A stretch of 14,700 nucleotides of DNA from Asterionellopsis glacialis (GCA_014885115.2 WKLE02001257.1:1-14700); one strand, 5' to 3'. Shown: positions 1 through 11,369, counted from the first letter of the stretch. Numbers and translations are program-made. Notes: generated by a model from the letters alone, not told the origin.

Positions 1-782
1 GATCAGATCTGGAGATCAGAGGAAGAAAGAAGACAGTTCGACGCAATGTTGCAAAACGAATCCAAATTTTGGCTCACCGACCAAATTGTCTCCATGTGGT
101 GGGTGCCCTCCAGGAACATTCGGCAAAGATCTTCCAAGAAAAAGATTCTCAAAACAATTCCTGGACATCACAAAGGAAAACTGGCAGAAGGAAAATTGAA
201 ATGTTAAACAACGAATGGGTAGAGCAGAACATGGGAGAAAGAATAAGACATTTTTTACAATCGAACTCCAACAGAAGGTTCGTTCTTCCTGCTGGTGATG
301 CAAGAACGGGTAAGACAAACATGCTTGATCGTGCAAGAGTGCCGAACGCTCCAAAACATTTTTATCAGCAAAACCACACGGGAACCTGTGTTTTAAACAG
401 TTTTGCTAGTTGTTCACACCACATTGGACATGAGACTGTGGCACAGGCTATGAATGCCGCAGCGACGAAGCAGTCACTAAAAGCAGACAACATGGACAGA
501 CTTCAGAACGCGGTTGAACGTCAACTTCGCAAACCGTGCAGTGTTCGCAAATGCAAGCATAAGAAGCTTGACCTTTTAAATTGTGGCATGCTGCGTGAAG
601 AAGACAGAAGGGCATGTCCAACCATTGCCATTTCACAAGGGGATGATGGCAGAGTCAAACACGCCGTGACTTCATTGGGAAATTGGTTGTTTGATTCAAA
701 CGTGGAAGTTGCGTTGCCGATCATGAGAGACGTTTTGGATTGGTGTGTCGTTGGAAAACACCGTTGTGTTTTGTTGCCATGA
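1..782 (+). pseudogene. Papain-like cysteine peptidase-like protein, 5' partial, frameshifted
   Basis: The frame beginning at base 3 is open from the window edge to TGA 780-782. Its best part starts near base 190: a PAGDAR segment, then TCVLNSFAS (Cys codon 387-389), VKHAV (His codon 660-662) and LFDSN (Asp codon 693-695). A Cys, His and Asp in this order and spacing suggest a papain-fold peptidase; the function is inferred. I remember similar uncharacterised proteins in diatoms. Bases 1-204 read better in the frame beginning at base 1 (FWLTDQIVSMWW, ending TAA 205-207), so a frameshift probably lies at about 150-205. After the TGA, the frame beginning at 779 gives a plausible basic tail (MRFFLPKPKFEQK, to TAA 899-901), a possible second frameshift. 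The true start lies outside the window or is lost. The gene converges on the transposase gene at 916 and may be a second gene of that transposon, or unrelated host sequence. Confidence 0.5.
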
Positions 783-915
783 GGTTCTTCTTGCCCAAGC
801 CAAAGTTCGAACAAAAAGGGCCCGTAAAAAACGGATGCAAAAAAACACAGCCTCACACAAAAGCAATTCCAAACATGCTTTTGCGATCACATTTGCTTTA
901 ACAGATTAGAATGTT

Positions 916-3709
916 TTAGAATTCATCCACCCATTGGGCTCTTGGTTTGACCACGAACACTTTAACAAAGTCGTCAAGGCCACAATCCTCATCGTCTGGA
1001 GTGAACATGTTTTCTACAACGCAAGCGGGTGCAAGTGTGTCTTCAATTTTAACAATTGTATGGATCCGTTCGCCATTTTTGCATGCTTTCATTTGTGCAG
1101 TGTTCGGCAGCACTGAATGCTGTTGGGGAGATCGAGTTGAATGAGTTGCAATGGCGTCAATGCCAGCATCAAATTCCAGGTCCATGTGGTCTCGCACTTC
1201 AACAAAACAAAACAACTTAGCAGTCCTCTGGTGTTGCATTTGATTTGTCTGAAAATGACAGAAATCATGCCAGGGTTGCTTTGATCTGTAAGAAGAGTGA
1301 GCTCAAAACAAAACATCTTGCAGAACATTGATTTCTGTCCCAATCGTGATGGACGTGCCAATTTTATCATCCAGCCAGTTCTTGCCAATGAAATTTGCTA
1401 ACGAGCAGTGAATGTGGCATGGTTTGTTTGATCCAAAAGTCACTGAGTGCTGTGTTTGGTCGATTCCGGCACAAACAATTTCAAGTTTGCATTTCGTTCC
1501 GCAAAATGTTTCCGGCTTTGGTTTTGAAGGCACAAAACACACATCATTCTCGTTGACGTGGTGTTTGGCAAGATCCAAAACATGCTTGTGGCAGTGACGG
1601 ACCGCCGTTTGTTCAGCTGCAACATCACATCGTCGTTGAGCAGTTCTAGCGGGTTTCTTTGTGTTGTCGATGTGATGATTTTTGTTCCGGGCGCTGTTAA
1701 TGTTTTCAGGACTGCCAAAACGTAAAATGTGATCAACGATGTGGCGAGTCTGATGGAATTTTGTTGTTTTCAGACCCAAAGCCTCTGTTCAGTTCACTGT
1801 TTTCTTCTGATTTTGGATCAGAGCGACAAATGTTTGTCGGCAAGCAGGCAATGTCTTCATGTTCTTTTTGCCGCATTTCATCCACGCTTCACATGCAAGC
1901 AATTGTTCAAATTGATGAAAAAAATCAGTCATCTCATTGTGTTTGTCCAACCCAGCTCTTCTTTGAAAACACGCTTTGCCTGCATTTGTTTGCCAAGTGA
2001 TGGCGCAAGCAAGCATGACTCCAGCATGTTCTGCGGCTTTTGTGCTTTTTTTGGTCAGTGATGCAAAACCTTTGTTGAACGTCACAAGGGGCATGTCTCT
2101 GTCACTTTGGTGCTGACAAAATTGAGAGACCACACCAAGTGTTGCATCAAATGTTTTAGCATTTTGTCCGTTGCCTGACACATGCTCATTGAAATGCAGG
2201 ACCGCCATTTTGTCCAAACCCAGATTTTTCCAATGCAAAATTTCAGGTGGGGTGCACAAACTGATGCCGCCGGCGTTGTCACACATGTCAATGTCATCAA
2301 AAACATTTGTCACTTTGCAATGTGACATTTGTTTCAGTTCAGCATCAGCAGCATTGAAAAAAACAATGCGTTGTCTCCACTCACACTCCAGATCCGTTCT
2401 GTCTGCATCAACAGTCAGACACTTGCAATCGCGGCATGAACTGGTCACACCCAAAGAATGGGAGGCATGCCGAGAACACAGACTGTCTGCACCTTCACAG
2501 TCACCAATGACACACACCAACTTGAGTTTAAGTTGCATGCCCATGTTGATGTTGTTGCCGATGATCAAATCACACTTGCACCCGCCATCCTTTTGGACCG
2601 CCATCAAGTCTTTCAATGTCAATCTGAGAGCACTGTGACAGTTTCGATTGTTTCGACCTTTGAGACTGTCTGATCCTTGTTCTTCGTTGATCAAATTGTC
2701 CACTGGCCTCTTGATGTGACCTGATGGTCTCCAAGCACAGGATTGATTCCGAGTCTCTCTGTTAAAAATGGATAAAGAGAACACAACAGGCTCCAATTTA
2801 GCATTGGTAAAATTGCCAAGCACTGTGCCATCAATGTGCAGAATCATGCCAACGAACACATCTTGCGGCCCAATGCAAGTCTCATTGACAGAATTTCGAC
2901 ACACTGTGCCTGTGTGCAGTTCGTCCACATCCAATGTTTCTAAACTGTGTCTTTCTTGAAAATGCACAGGATCATCTGGTTTGACCACCACATTTTGAGG
3001 TTGCATGAGTCTCTCATGGTGAAGCAACGAGGCGAGCATTGCTTTGAAATTAAACACAGGCAACGATTCCATCACGTCTCCTTCAAGTTCGCAAGGCAAA
3101 GATTTGGGTTTCATAGCCATTGTCTTGTGTCTCTTTTCAAGATCAATCATAACTTTAGCTCGTGACGGCATGTTGGCGTGAAATGTGACCACTCCATTCA
3201 TGACAGCGTCCACGGCCCATTTGATTGTCTTGTCGAAAAGACAGAGTGGGCTGCCGACAATCACGAGTTTGTGCAACAATTTGATGCAGCTTGCGGTTTC
3301 TTTGGATGACACCTTGGAAGTTTGCGATCTGTCAGACAGCAACTCTTCCGATTCGAAAACGCATGCTGGAGGTTCGGGAAGATCATCGCAATGAACGTCG
3401 GGGTTCAAAATCGAATTCTTCTGGTCTCTCCTCGTCAGGTGGAACCAACAAGTCATCAACAACTGCATTGCCAAAGTCGGTTGCACTGTGGAACAGAATG
3501 TGGTCTTGGGTCAACCCAGCAGAGTCCGTTTTTCCACGCGGTGTGATGTTTTGATCAGCAGATGGTTCGTTTGTTTTTTCGTCACACAGATGAACTGTCA
3601 GACAAAATGAATTGTGTCTAAGATGCGCGTCGTAATACCGCTGTGTCTGAAACAGAAATCCGCATCCCAAGCAGATGCGATGCAGTTGTGAACGAACATT
3701 GCGACTCAT
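916..3709 (-). pseudogene. Plavaka/KDZ-type (CACTA-like) DDE transposase, frameshift plus two in-frame TGA
   Basis: This would move a DNA transposon by cut-and-paste; it is decayed here. The start is ATG 3709-3707 and the end TAA 918-916. The N-terminus has a zinc-finger-like CLGC...H...H....C (about residues 14-37), as at the start of Plavaka proteins. The frame then changes at a run of four C on the coding strand (3403-3400). Removing one base gives a single frame of 931 codons (2793 nt). Later blocks match my memory of the family: HIDGT (Asp 2832-2830) followed by FNRETRNQ, IGDCEGADSLCSRH (Asp near 2502), CRDCKC, PPEILHW, then KFHQTRHIVDHILRFGSP and KKPARTAQRR, and a C-terminal VVKPRAQW. 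Two in-frame TGA codons (1791-1789 and 1305-1303) interrupt it, yet homology-like sequence continues in the same frame after each. The third acidic catalytic residue was not assigned. A related KDZ family is the main alternative. Confidence 0.78.
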
Positions 3710-3983
3710 GGTTCAGGTCGTCACTGGATGACAAATCTGACATGGAAAGCATGACAAAACAAATTTCGTCCTTTTTTCGGTGAAGAGACCAAAAAATTAG
3801 AACACCTGCCTGAAATCGTGCAATTGTCATTTTTTTGGTGAGTCACACACATGATTAAAACCACCACGTGAGACTTTGCCTTGTCTTTGTCGCAGAAAAA
3901 CTCAATGATTCATTTGACTGCCGACTTGTTCTGGTTGACTGATGGACAAATTTCATCCCCAGGTGATTCTGACACCCTCTCTG
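3710..3983. other. 5' flank of the transposase gene, no gene seen
   Basis: This 274-base stretch lies between the transposase ATG and the AAC microsatellite. No convincing ORF is present on either strand. It should contain the transposase promoter and perhaps the right terminal inverted repeat of the DNA transposon, but I recognised neither a CACTA-type terminus nor a matching repeat next to the left gene. Part of it may instead be the 3' flank of the Penelope-like element that the LINE interrupted. Confidence 0.5.
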
Positions 3984-4041
<58 letters not shown>

Positions 4042-4042
4042 A
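3984..4042. repeat. (AAC)n trinucleotide microsatellite, about 19 units
   Basis: An uninterrupted ACA/AAC tract of about 59 bases, read as GTT repeats on the minus strand. Similar short words flank it (CCCTCTCTGAC on the left, GGCCTCTCTGTC on the right). It lies 12 bases left of the left target-site duplication. It is therefore in the 3' flank of the minus-strand retroelement interrupted by the LINE, and could be that element's simple-sequence tail. Length is likely polymorphic. Long poly-Asn, poly-Thr or poly-Cys ORFs across it are artefacts. Confidence 0.95.
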
Positions 4043-4054
4043 GGCCTCTCTGTC

Positions 4055-4075
4055 TGTGATCATTCAAAGAATGAC
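4055..4075. repeat. Left copy of the LINE target-site duplication (21 bp)
   Basis: Begins TGTGATCATTC and ends AAAGAATGAC. It is identical over 21 bases to 12184-12204, and the flanking bases differ on both sides (C versus A before, T versus G after). The copies bracket a plus-strand LINE exactly. This is the duplication expected from target-primed reverse transcription. Confidence 0.85.
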
Positions 4076-4201
4076 TCTTTTCTGGAGCCAAAAATTTGCA
4101 CCTGGTAAGAGCCTGCATCCGAAAACCTGCGGGCGTTAACCCATAGCAAGCACTAACATGCATAAGACTCTTTGAAAAAAGACTCTCCACACCAACCAAC
4201 G
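4076..4201 (+). promoter_or_regulatory. LINE 5' untranslated region
   Basis: 126 bases from the end of the left duplication to the first ATG of ORF1. An in-frame TAA at 4163-4165 means ORF1 cannot begin further upstream. Many LINEs carry an internal promoter here, but I see no specific promoter motif. A short repeated word (AGACTCT at 4166-4172 and again at 4178-4184) lies just before the start codon. Confidence 0.55.
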
Positions 4202-6237
4202 ATGCAACCTCCCGACGATGACGACGATGACGTTGCCCAGAGCGGCAAGCAATCGACATCATCATTTAATTCTGCATCCATCCCGCCGACAACTTTAGGT
4301 GATCATCAAGAATCCGACGATTTCATCGAAGTTCAAAGCAAAAAGAAGAAATCCATTTTAAAAAACGCAAATCTTGGCCAGGAACGCACTGCTCGATGCA
4401 AACACTGCCTCCAGGTCCATCTTACGATTCCCTTTTCTAACAACGGCAATGTGAATGCAGCAACTCTTCAAAAACAATTTGTAGAACAGATTCATTCGGC
4501 AGACAATTCTGCGTTAATCTGCAAATGGCAAGATGACGATGAATCAAATCCACTCACGAATGCCAATCAACTCCCAACGAGCAAAAACAGCCCAGAGCAA
4601 TGGATTTCCGGCACAAACGCCTTTCAGGGACCCAACAACAACAACATGCTCAAGTTCTTCATACTCATTGAAACTTCCAGGTCATTCACGTCTTTCAAAG
4701 AATCCATGAAACCATGGCTAGATCACAACAAACATCGCATGTGGATAACAAAATTATCAACTGCCAACAACCGAACTCTAGCGTGGCTCAAATTCGCCCA
4801 TCCCGAATGGACCCGATATGACGAACTCAAGAAAAACTTGTCTAAGCTTGTCGTCAAAAATTCCTCCTGCACCTCGTGTGAAATCGATCTGCGTCCTCGG
4901 AAATCCCGAGTCGGTCGGGGCCCAAACGCTGTCCTAATCCATGCCATCACAATCTCATGCTGTGTCCGTAATGTCGAAGTCTGCATGGAAGCAATGATCA
5001 AAGGTTTTTCTAAACCTGATGTGATCGCTCCACTCCGCCACACAGAAGCAATCCCCTTTCAAGGAATCACAAAACTTGTCTCTAACGAAACAGTCATCGC
5101 CCATGCTAGTGAACACAACCAAGTCATCCCTAGATTGCACAAACAATCTGTCCACGGCTGCTCAGATATTTTCACAAAAATTCCAACAGACGAGCACCCC
5201 CATCGACCCGTGCAATCTCTGCTGTCTATCCATGAACAATTGTTAACCAAGAAATCTAAGGAAACACAAGGCCCACTGTTCCATTCCATCGAAAGTGGAG
5301 GAAGCAGCGGTTTTCTCATTGTCTTCTTCGACTCGTGTCTGGATGAAGCTATCGAGCTAATTGATAACCTCAAACCTCACCTGGAAGAAGTCTTCCCGAT
5401 GGATGCCGCCCAACAGATCATGGCACAGATCAACACCAACTCCCACCAGTTCCTAAACAACCAAGATGCCCAATCTGAAGTTTCGGACCTTAGCACAGCA
5501 GAAACCTTTTGTGCTAGGATCAAATCAGGCAGCGCCATTTTCATTCCCCCAATTTCAAGCACATCCTCAGAAAACGGCCCAACAAATGCCAACATCACTG
5601 CAACTCAACCCAAACAAACCTGCATCAACATCACCCACGGAGACGAGATCTCCTCACTGGGATCGCGATCTGCACAAAACTCTAAACCGTCTTATGCAAA
5701 CGCAGTAACAAACAACTCAGCTGCATCACCTTACTCAAACAAGAAAGTAACTTTTTCCTCATCATCTGTGACTGACGACACGACCATCTCATCAATGAAA
5801 AGCGAAATTCAATCTGTGATCAAAGCGTCCCGACGCCACATCGACACACACCTCAAAACACTTGTCCAACAACACAAAACAGCCCAAGAAGAATCAACTC
5901 CTTGAAAAAACAACACGAAGCAGATAAACTGCACCATAAGAAAGAACTCGAGGAGCACAAAACTCAATTCATGAGCCAACTGCTCCAAGAAGCACCCCAA
6001 TGCGTTCATACCTCCGTCAAAGCCCAATTCGATGCCCTCCAAGACTCAGATTCGATGGTAGAATCCCCCATTAGATCCCCTGTTCGAAAACTTCCAAAAA
6101 ACGCGGATTGTGATTTCTCCTCTGCAGATTCCGCAACAGAATCAACGTTGGACTCACCGGAAACAAATTCAGACATCCATGCCACTCCCGTCAAACCAAG
6201 GAAAACCCGATCCAAAACGGGAACAACGACATCATGA
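4202..6237 (+). pseudogene. LINE ORF1 protein, coiled-coil-like C-terminus, single frameshift
   Basis: ORF1 proteins of LINEs bind the element RNA; this one resembles diatom ORF1 proteins I remember, but I see no classic RRM or zinc knuckle. ATG 4202 follows an in-frame TAA at 4163 and opens with an acidic MQPPDDDDDDVAQ. The first frame runs to TGA 5903-5905: a central globular part (FFILIETSRSFTSF, LAWLKFAHPEW, DLRPRKSRVGRGP), then a Ser/Asn-rich linker with PSYANAV, then a charged helix (SRRHIDTHLKTLVQQ). The helical sequence resumes in the -1 frame at about 5905 (KKQHEADKLHHKKELEEHK) and ends basic (KPRKTRSKTGTTTS) at TGA 6235-6237. The whole would be about 678 residues. The change of frame sits at a run of six A (5905-5910), so a one-base loss is the simplest cause; see the findings for a programmed-frameshift alternative. 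Confidence 0.7.
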
Positions 6238-6488
6238 GTGTCCCACAATGCTTCAAGCCATCCATAAACCCCACTGCCTTGCAAGACATTCCCCACAACC
6301 TCATGCCATCCCAAGTTCACCAACACACTCACAATTTGTTGCACAACACATCAAACAAACATGCTAAACACAACAAGAATTTGAGTGTGTTCGATTGGAT
6401 GCTCCCCAAACCACACACTTCCTACAAACACTGTCAAGCAATCGGAGACATCATGTCTGACACAAAAACAATCGAGACAACAAGAATT

Positions 6489-7277
6489 TATGTCCAGAAT
6501 GTTAATGGCATTCAATTCGATTCCAACGGAGGAGACCTAAACACCATAGCAACAGAGATGGCCTGAACAAACTCAGACATGGTCGCATTGATAGAAACAA
6601 ACACAGACAACACGAAGCATCACATGCGACAAAAGATTCACGACACAATCCAGAAACACAACAAACACACCAAATGCAAAATCTCTGGAACCAGCATCCC
6701 GTCCACTGCGTCCTACAAACCCGGAGGACTGATCAGCTGGTCAGCAGGCAACATTGCTGGACGGATCAAATCTTGCACACCCGACCCTTTAGGATGATGG
6801 ATCCATTGGACACTCAATGGAAAAGAAAAAACTGTCCACATCATATTCATTTATCAAGTCTGCAACGATTCCATGTCAACCAACAAGTTCAACTCTATGA
6901 CAGCATTCGCCCAGCAAATGTCCATTTTAAAACAACAACGACACAACATGACGCACCCCCGTCATCACTTTTGCCGCGACTTGCATGAACTGCTTCACAC
7001 CATCAATTCACAGAAAAACCAAGAAATCCTAGTAGCAGGCGACTTCAATGAAGAATTCGGGGCTATCCAACAAGGCATCACAAAAATTGCACATGACTTC
7101 CACCTGCAAGACACAATGTGTCACCACCTCCAAACTTTGAGATTCAACACTCACTCAAGAGGCAGGAAACGCATCGACTGCATCCTTGGCACAGAAGGAT
7201 TCTTGAGATTGATCACTTGTGCTGGCTACAAACCGTTTCACCAAAGGATGCAATCAGATCACAGAGGTTTCTACATC
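6489..7277 (+). other. AP-endonuclease-like (EEP) domain of LINE ORF2
   Basis: Catalytic signature in order: Asn in VQNVNG (near 6500), Glu in LIETN (6594-6596), Asp-Phe-Asn in AGDFNE (Asp 7041-7043), Asp in RIDCIL (7176-7178) and the terminal SDHRGF (His 7260-7262). This is the exonuclease-endonuclease-phosphatase fold used by APE-type LINEs for first-strand nicking. Two of the four ORF2 TGA codons (6564 and 6795) lie inside it, so a full domain cannot be made without readthrough. YQVC at about 6858-6869 replaces the YRVC I expect; a CGA-to-CAA change would explain it. Confidence 0.82.
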
Positions 7278-8399
7278 GACTTTGCGACTGATGCACTGTT
7301 CCACAACCCTGCATCACCTCTTGCACCGATCACATCCAGAGGAATGCACAGCGAAAATAGGAAATCCAACAGGCTGTGTTTGGAAAAAATATTCGCACAC
7401 CTCACAGCAAACAACATGCTGACTGACCTCGATTCCACATCTGACAATTCCATCCAAACAGCGGAAAAAATAGACTCTCTCATCGTGCAAGCTTCTCTGT
7501 GCGCTGAGAAACATGCAAGCATCCCCTGCCGCCCACCACAATCGAAACTTGCATGCAAAGCAAGAGTCCACCACAACAAAATGCGAAAACCACTGTTCTT
7601 ACTCAAAAACCACCCGTCAGATCACACACAGACAGAAAAACAGAAATGATGCATGTCCTCAGACACAACAACACCAGATAAAAACGAATGCTGCAAGATG
7701 CTAAAGCAACAACGAGCGCTCATTAAAACATTGGCAAAAACGGAAGCCAAACGGCACGCCCAACAATTGGAGGAAGACCTGTTATCAGCTGAACTGGAAG
7801 ACGACAAACACAAGTCGACCATGTTACGAAACCTTAGAAAGCGGTGAGAAACAAAGCAATTATTTTTAAAACTAAAAGGTTTCCGGAAGAAAAACCACAA
7901 CAGCGGAATCCACTCTGTCCGAGCACCTGCCAAACCCCATGTCAACCCGAAAGATTGCACTGCCTGGACGGAAGTCACTGACCCATCAGCAATTAACAAA
8001 CATGTCCTTCGGCGCAATCAAACTCACTTCGGTCAAGCCAACTCTGCTCCATTCAATGTTCTCCCTTTGAAAGAACAGACACCATTCTCAGGCATTGGTG
8101 AGGCATCTGACTTAATTCTAGAGGGCAATTGCAACGAAGCAAACATCGACGATGTCACCAATTTATTTATTCAGCATCTGAAATGCAGAATTGAACCTCC
8201 TACGGACACACTGGAAATGTCAATGCATGCATTCATCAGAAATTGGAAGGAATCCACGTCCACATCGCCATCTGTCGTTCACCTCGGCCATTGCCAGGCC
8301 TTAATAAAACCTCACGACATCCCGCAAACCAACAAAGACACTCACACAGCCCTCAAAACCAAGAGAACAGCACTGCTTGAAATTCGCACAAAAATGCTC

Positions 8400-9500
8400 A
8401 ACTGCTCCCTCTCTCATGGACATTCATTCAAAAGATGGCAGAACATCGTCAATATCATGATTCTCAAAAAGCCAGGCGACACGCGTGTCCACCGACTCAG
8501 AGTCATCCACTTGCACGAAGCGGATTACAACCTTATGTTAAGCACGAGCTGGCGACAATCCATGCATGTAGCAGAAGACACAGAAGTCATTGATCCAGGT
8601 CAATTCGGAGGCAGGCCCGGCAGGACAGCACACGATCCAGTGTTCATCGAGGAACAAATCCAAGAATGCTCCCGTCTCACTAGACACACTTCCATAAAGT
8701 TTGCAAACGACGCCACCGCTTGCTACGACCGAATTCTACCATCCATAGCATCTGTTGCAAGTCAATCGTTTGGCACCCCAGCTAACGTCTGCTGCGTCAT
8801 GGCAAAAACCCTTCTGGAAGCCAGATACAAACTCAAAACATCACTAGGATTATCAGAATCCCACTACAAACACTGCAAGGCATTTCCAACACACGGATCA
8901 GGCCAAGGAAGCGGCAACTCCCCTGTCATCTGGGTGTTCATCAGCAGCGTCTTGTTCAACTGCCATAACTCAAAGGCACACGGCGCCACCTTTCACTCCA
9001 CAAACAACAAACACAAGCTCCACATCAGCATGATCAGCTTCGTTGATGATAGCACTGGATGTTGTAACGCCACAAACCCAAACGACGACGTCAGTGCATT
9101 GTTTTCTCGAATGCAACACGATGCTCAACTTTGGAACAAACTCCTCTGGCAATCTGGAGGTGACCTCAAACTTTCTAAATGCTTGTGCCATGCATCTGAT
9201 TATCAATTTACTCCCAAGGGAGAGCCTGTTCTACACAATGACTTCCCCAATCTTAAAAAATCAATTCCTTCCAATTCAGAACCGTGCAATTTGGTGACAC
9301 CTCGCCAATGTCCCTGCAACGATCACGAGACATTGGGCTGTTTTAAATCACCGAGCAGCAACCAAGTCACCCAACTACTTGCCCTTCGCGAAAAAAGCAA
9401 CCGCCACCTTGAGGTGATGCAGTCCAGCCCATTCCAACGCCAAGATGCCTGGACTCACTATCACGCCATGTTTTTACCAAGCATTGGATGCAGCTCACCA
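8400..9500 (+). other. Reverse transcriptase domain of LINE ORF2
   Basis: Motifs in order: a fingers segment (NIMILKKPGDTRVHRLRVIHL), the QFGGRPGRTAHDP block, motif A NDATACYDRI (Asp 8709-8711), motif B GSGQGSGNSP (8895-8924) and motif C FVDD (9039-9050). All three palm aspartates are kept, so the polymerase core appears intact. The GSGQGSG form of motif B and the DATACYDR form of motif A match LINE-type RTs I associate with stramenopile algae. Domain edges are approximate. Confidence 0.88.
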
Positions 9501-10559
9501 CTGAGTCATTTTACAGAGAGAGATCTCACCTCCATCCAGCAGAAACCAACCCGAACACTTCTTGCTAAAGCAGGATTCAATAGAAACACCAAAAAAGCCA
9601 TCGTCTTTGGCCCCAAAGCACCAGGCGGACTAGCATGGAGGACACTTTACGACATCCAAGGAATAGGACAAGTTGAATTGTTCCTGAAACATTGGAGATC
9701 CGAATCCTTTATCTCAAAGCTCTTAGAAATCAACTTCTCGTGGATGATGGCTCAGAGGGGAACCAGTTGTTCCCCCCTGGAAAAAACCGAGCACCCACTC
9801 CCCCATCTCAAGGCTAAATGGTTCCAATCCTCACGCAGATTCCTATCAACATTCAACGGCACAATGTCTCTGATAACTGACACTCTGAATCAACCTCAAC
9901 GGAGTAACGACAAATGTGTCATGGACATGGTTCTCGCTCATCCCAACTTCAAACCTCACGAAATCCGTTCCATCAACTGTTGCAGGCTTTGCCTCCAAGC
10001 AATCACCATCTCCGACATCACTGCAGCCTCTGGAACTCATTTAAGACCAGGCGTTCTCACCGGAGTCCTCCTCATTGATTCAAATGCTGCCCAATTGAGA
10101 GAATTTCGTCAACCACGTCCAGACGACACATCCTGGAGAATTTGGAGGAAAGCGTGCAAATCATTCTCAACCAAACGAGGGAAACTTTGCCAACCATTAA
10201 CCGAGTGGCTACATCACCCCAGGATCCTGCGACAACAGTGGCCTGCTTGCCTCAATCCAACAGACCAGTCTTTATTCATCCGATGTCACTCCGGGTTCAT
10301 CACATGCAAACCAAGCGTGGATGGAACACACCGTGCTACCCCGGGAAAGACAGACAAAGTTCCCGACACCAGTGTGCCAGTTGACGCGACCAGTCGGTTG
10401 TCAGGGTGGCAAGCATCAGACATGTTTTCTAAGAGACCTTCAACTGCATCCACTCATGACACGTTCACAGACTTTTTAGAGGCTCAACCCGAATGGACAA
10501 AACAGCTGTTAAAACATTTACGGTTCTTAGTGCCTGTCAAAGACACAATGCAATTTGTC

Positions 10560-11070
10560 ACCTGCCACTCTGTCCTAACAACAAGCGATGGATCAGTGTC
10601 TGCCTCGGGCAACGGTGCATTCGGCTGGGTTGCCGCAACAAGTCAAGGCACACGTGTCCTCTCATGTTCAGGATGGGCATGCGGATGCACCGCAGGCAAT
10701 TCGATGCGCGCCGAGGCATGTGGATGCCTGTCTTGGGTGACATTCCTCAATCTCCTGCGAATTTGCCACAAAACAGATTGGATGGAACACATCAAGTTGC
10801 AGCAATTCACGGACAGCGCCTCCCTGTCATCTTGCATTGCAAAGATGCGACATCAAGCTTGCTGCACCGCCAATTCTACTCTAGCTCGCGATTGGGACGC
10901 AATCCAAATGACATGTCATGTGTTGTCGCTGCTGCCAGAATACCCCCTTCTTCACGTCCACGGCCACCAGGACGACGAACATTCATTTCATGACCTGCCA
11001 CTCCCAGCCCAACTCAATGCAGAAGCAGATCATCTAGCAGGTCAAGTGCACCAGACAGATCGGCCCTACA
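10560..11070 (+). other. RNase HI domain of LINE ORF2
   Basis: All four acidic residues are present: Asp in TTSDGS (10587-10589), Glu in RAEACG (10713-10715), Asp in FTDSAS (10812-10814) and Asp in NAEADHLAG (11028-11030), with HVHGHQDD before the last, like the His loop of RNase HI. It would remove the RNA strand from the cDNA hybrid. Its place after RT and before the C-terminal zinc motif fits RNase H-bearing LINE clades. Confidence 0.82.
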
Positions 11071-11369
11071 ATTTGTCCCGAGTTATTCAATTTCCGAGCA
11101 ATAAAGCCCAACTCAATGTTAACGATGTTGCGTGCAACGGACAGTGCCCATCAGTGATTAGGTGCGCCCGTCACGCCCCAGCTCTGGTTGATCATGCACA
11201 GAACAGACATCAAACATCACCCTTCCTCTGCAGGATAATAAATTCAACCGCACATTCGACAGCGTTGTCAGCATCATCATCAAAGCATCCAGTCCTCATC
11301 AAACTCGTTCACTCACAATTGCCACTAAATCCGGCGGTGGCAGGACATGACACAACAACAGATCCCATG

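Noticed and set aside
1729..3165. Several plus-strand ORFs of 60 to 155 codons
   Set aside because: All lie antisense to the transposase frame, which carries the conserved blocks.
780..3983. Terminal inverted repeats of the DNA transposon
   Set aside because: I looked for CACTA-type ends and matching inverted sequences in 780-915 and 3710-3983 and found none that I could support by eye.
3855..4265. Poly-Cys, poly-Asn and poly-Thr ORFs across the AAC repeat
   Set aside because: They are products of the (AAC)19 microsatellite read in different frames; their flanks show no conserved sequence.
10493..10993. A 166-codon plus-strand ORF
   Set aside because: It overlaps the RNase H part of LINE ORF2 in another frame; the ORF2 frame holds the DEDD residues.
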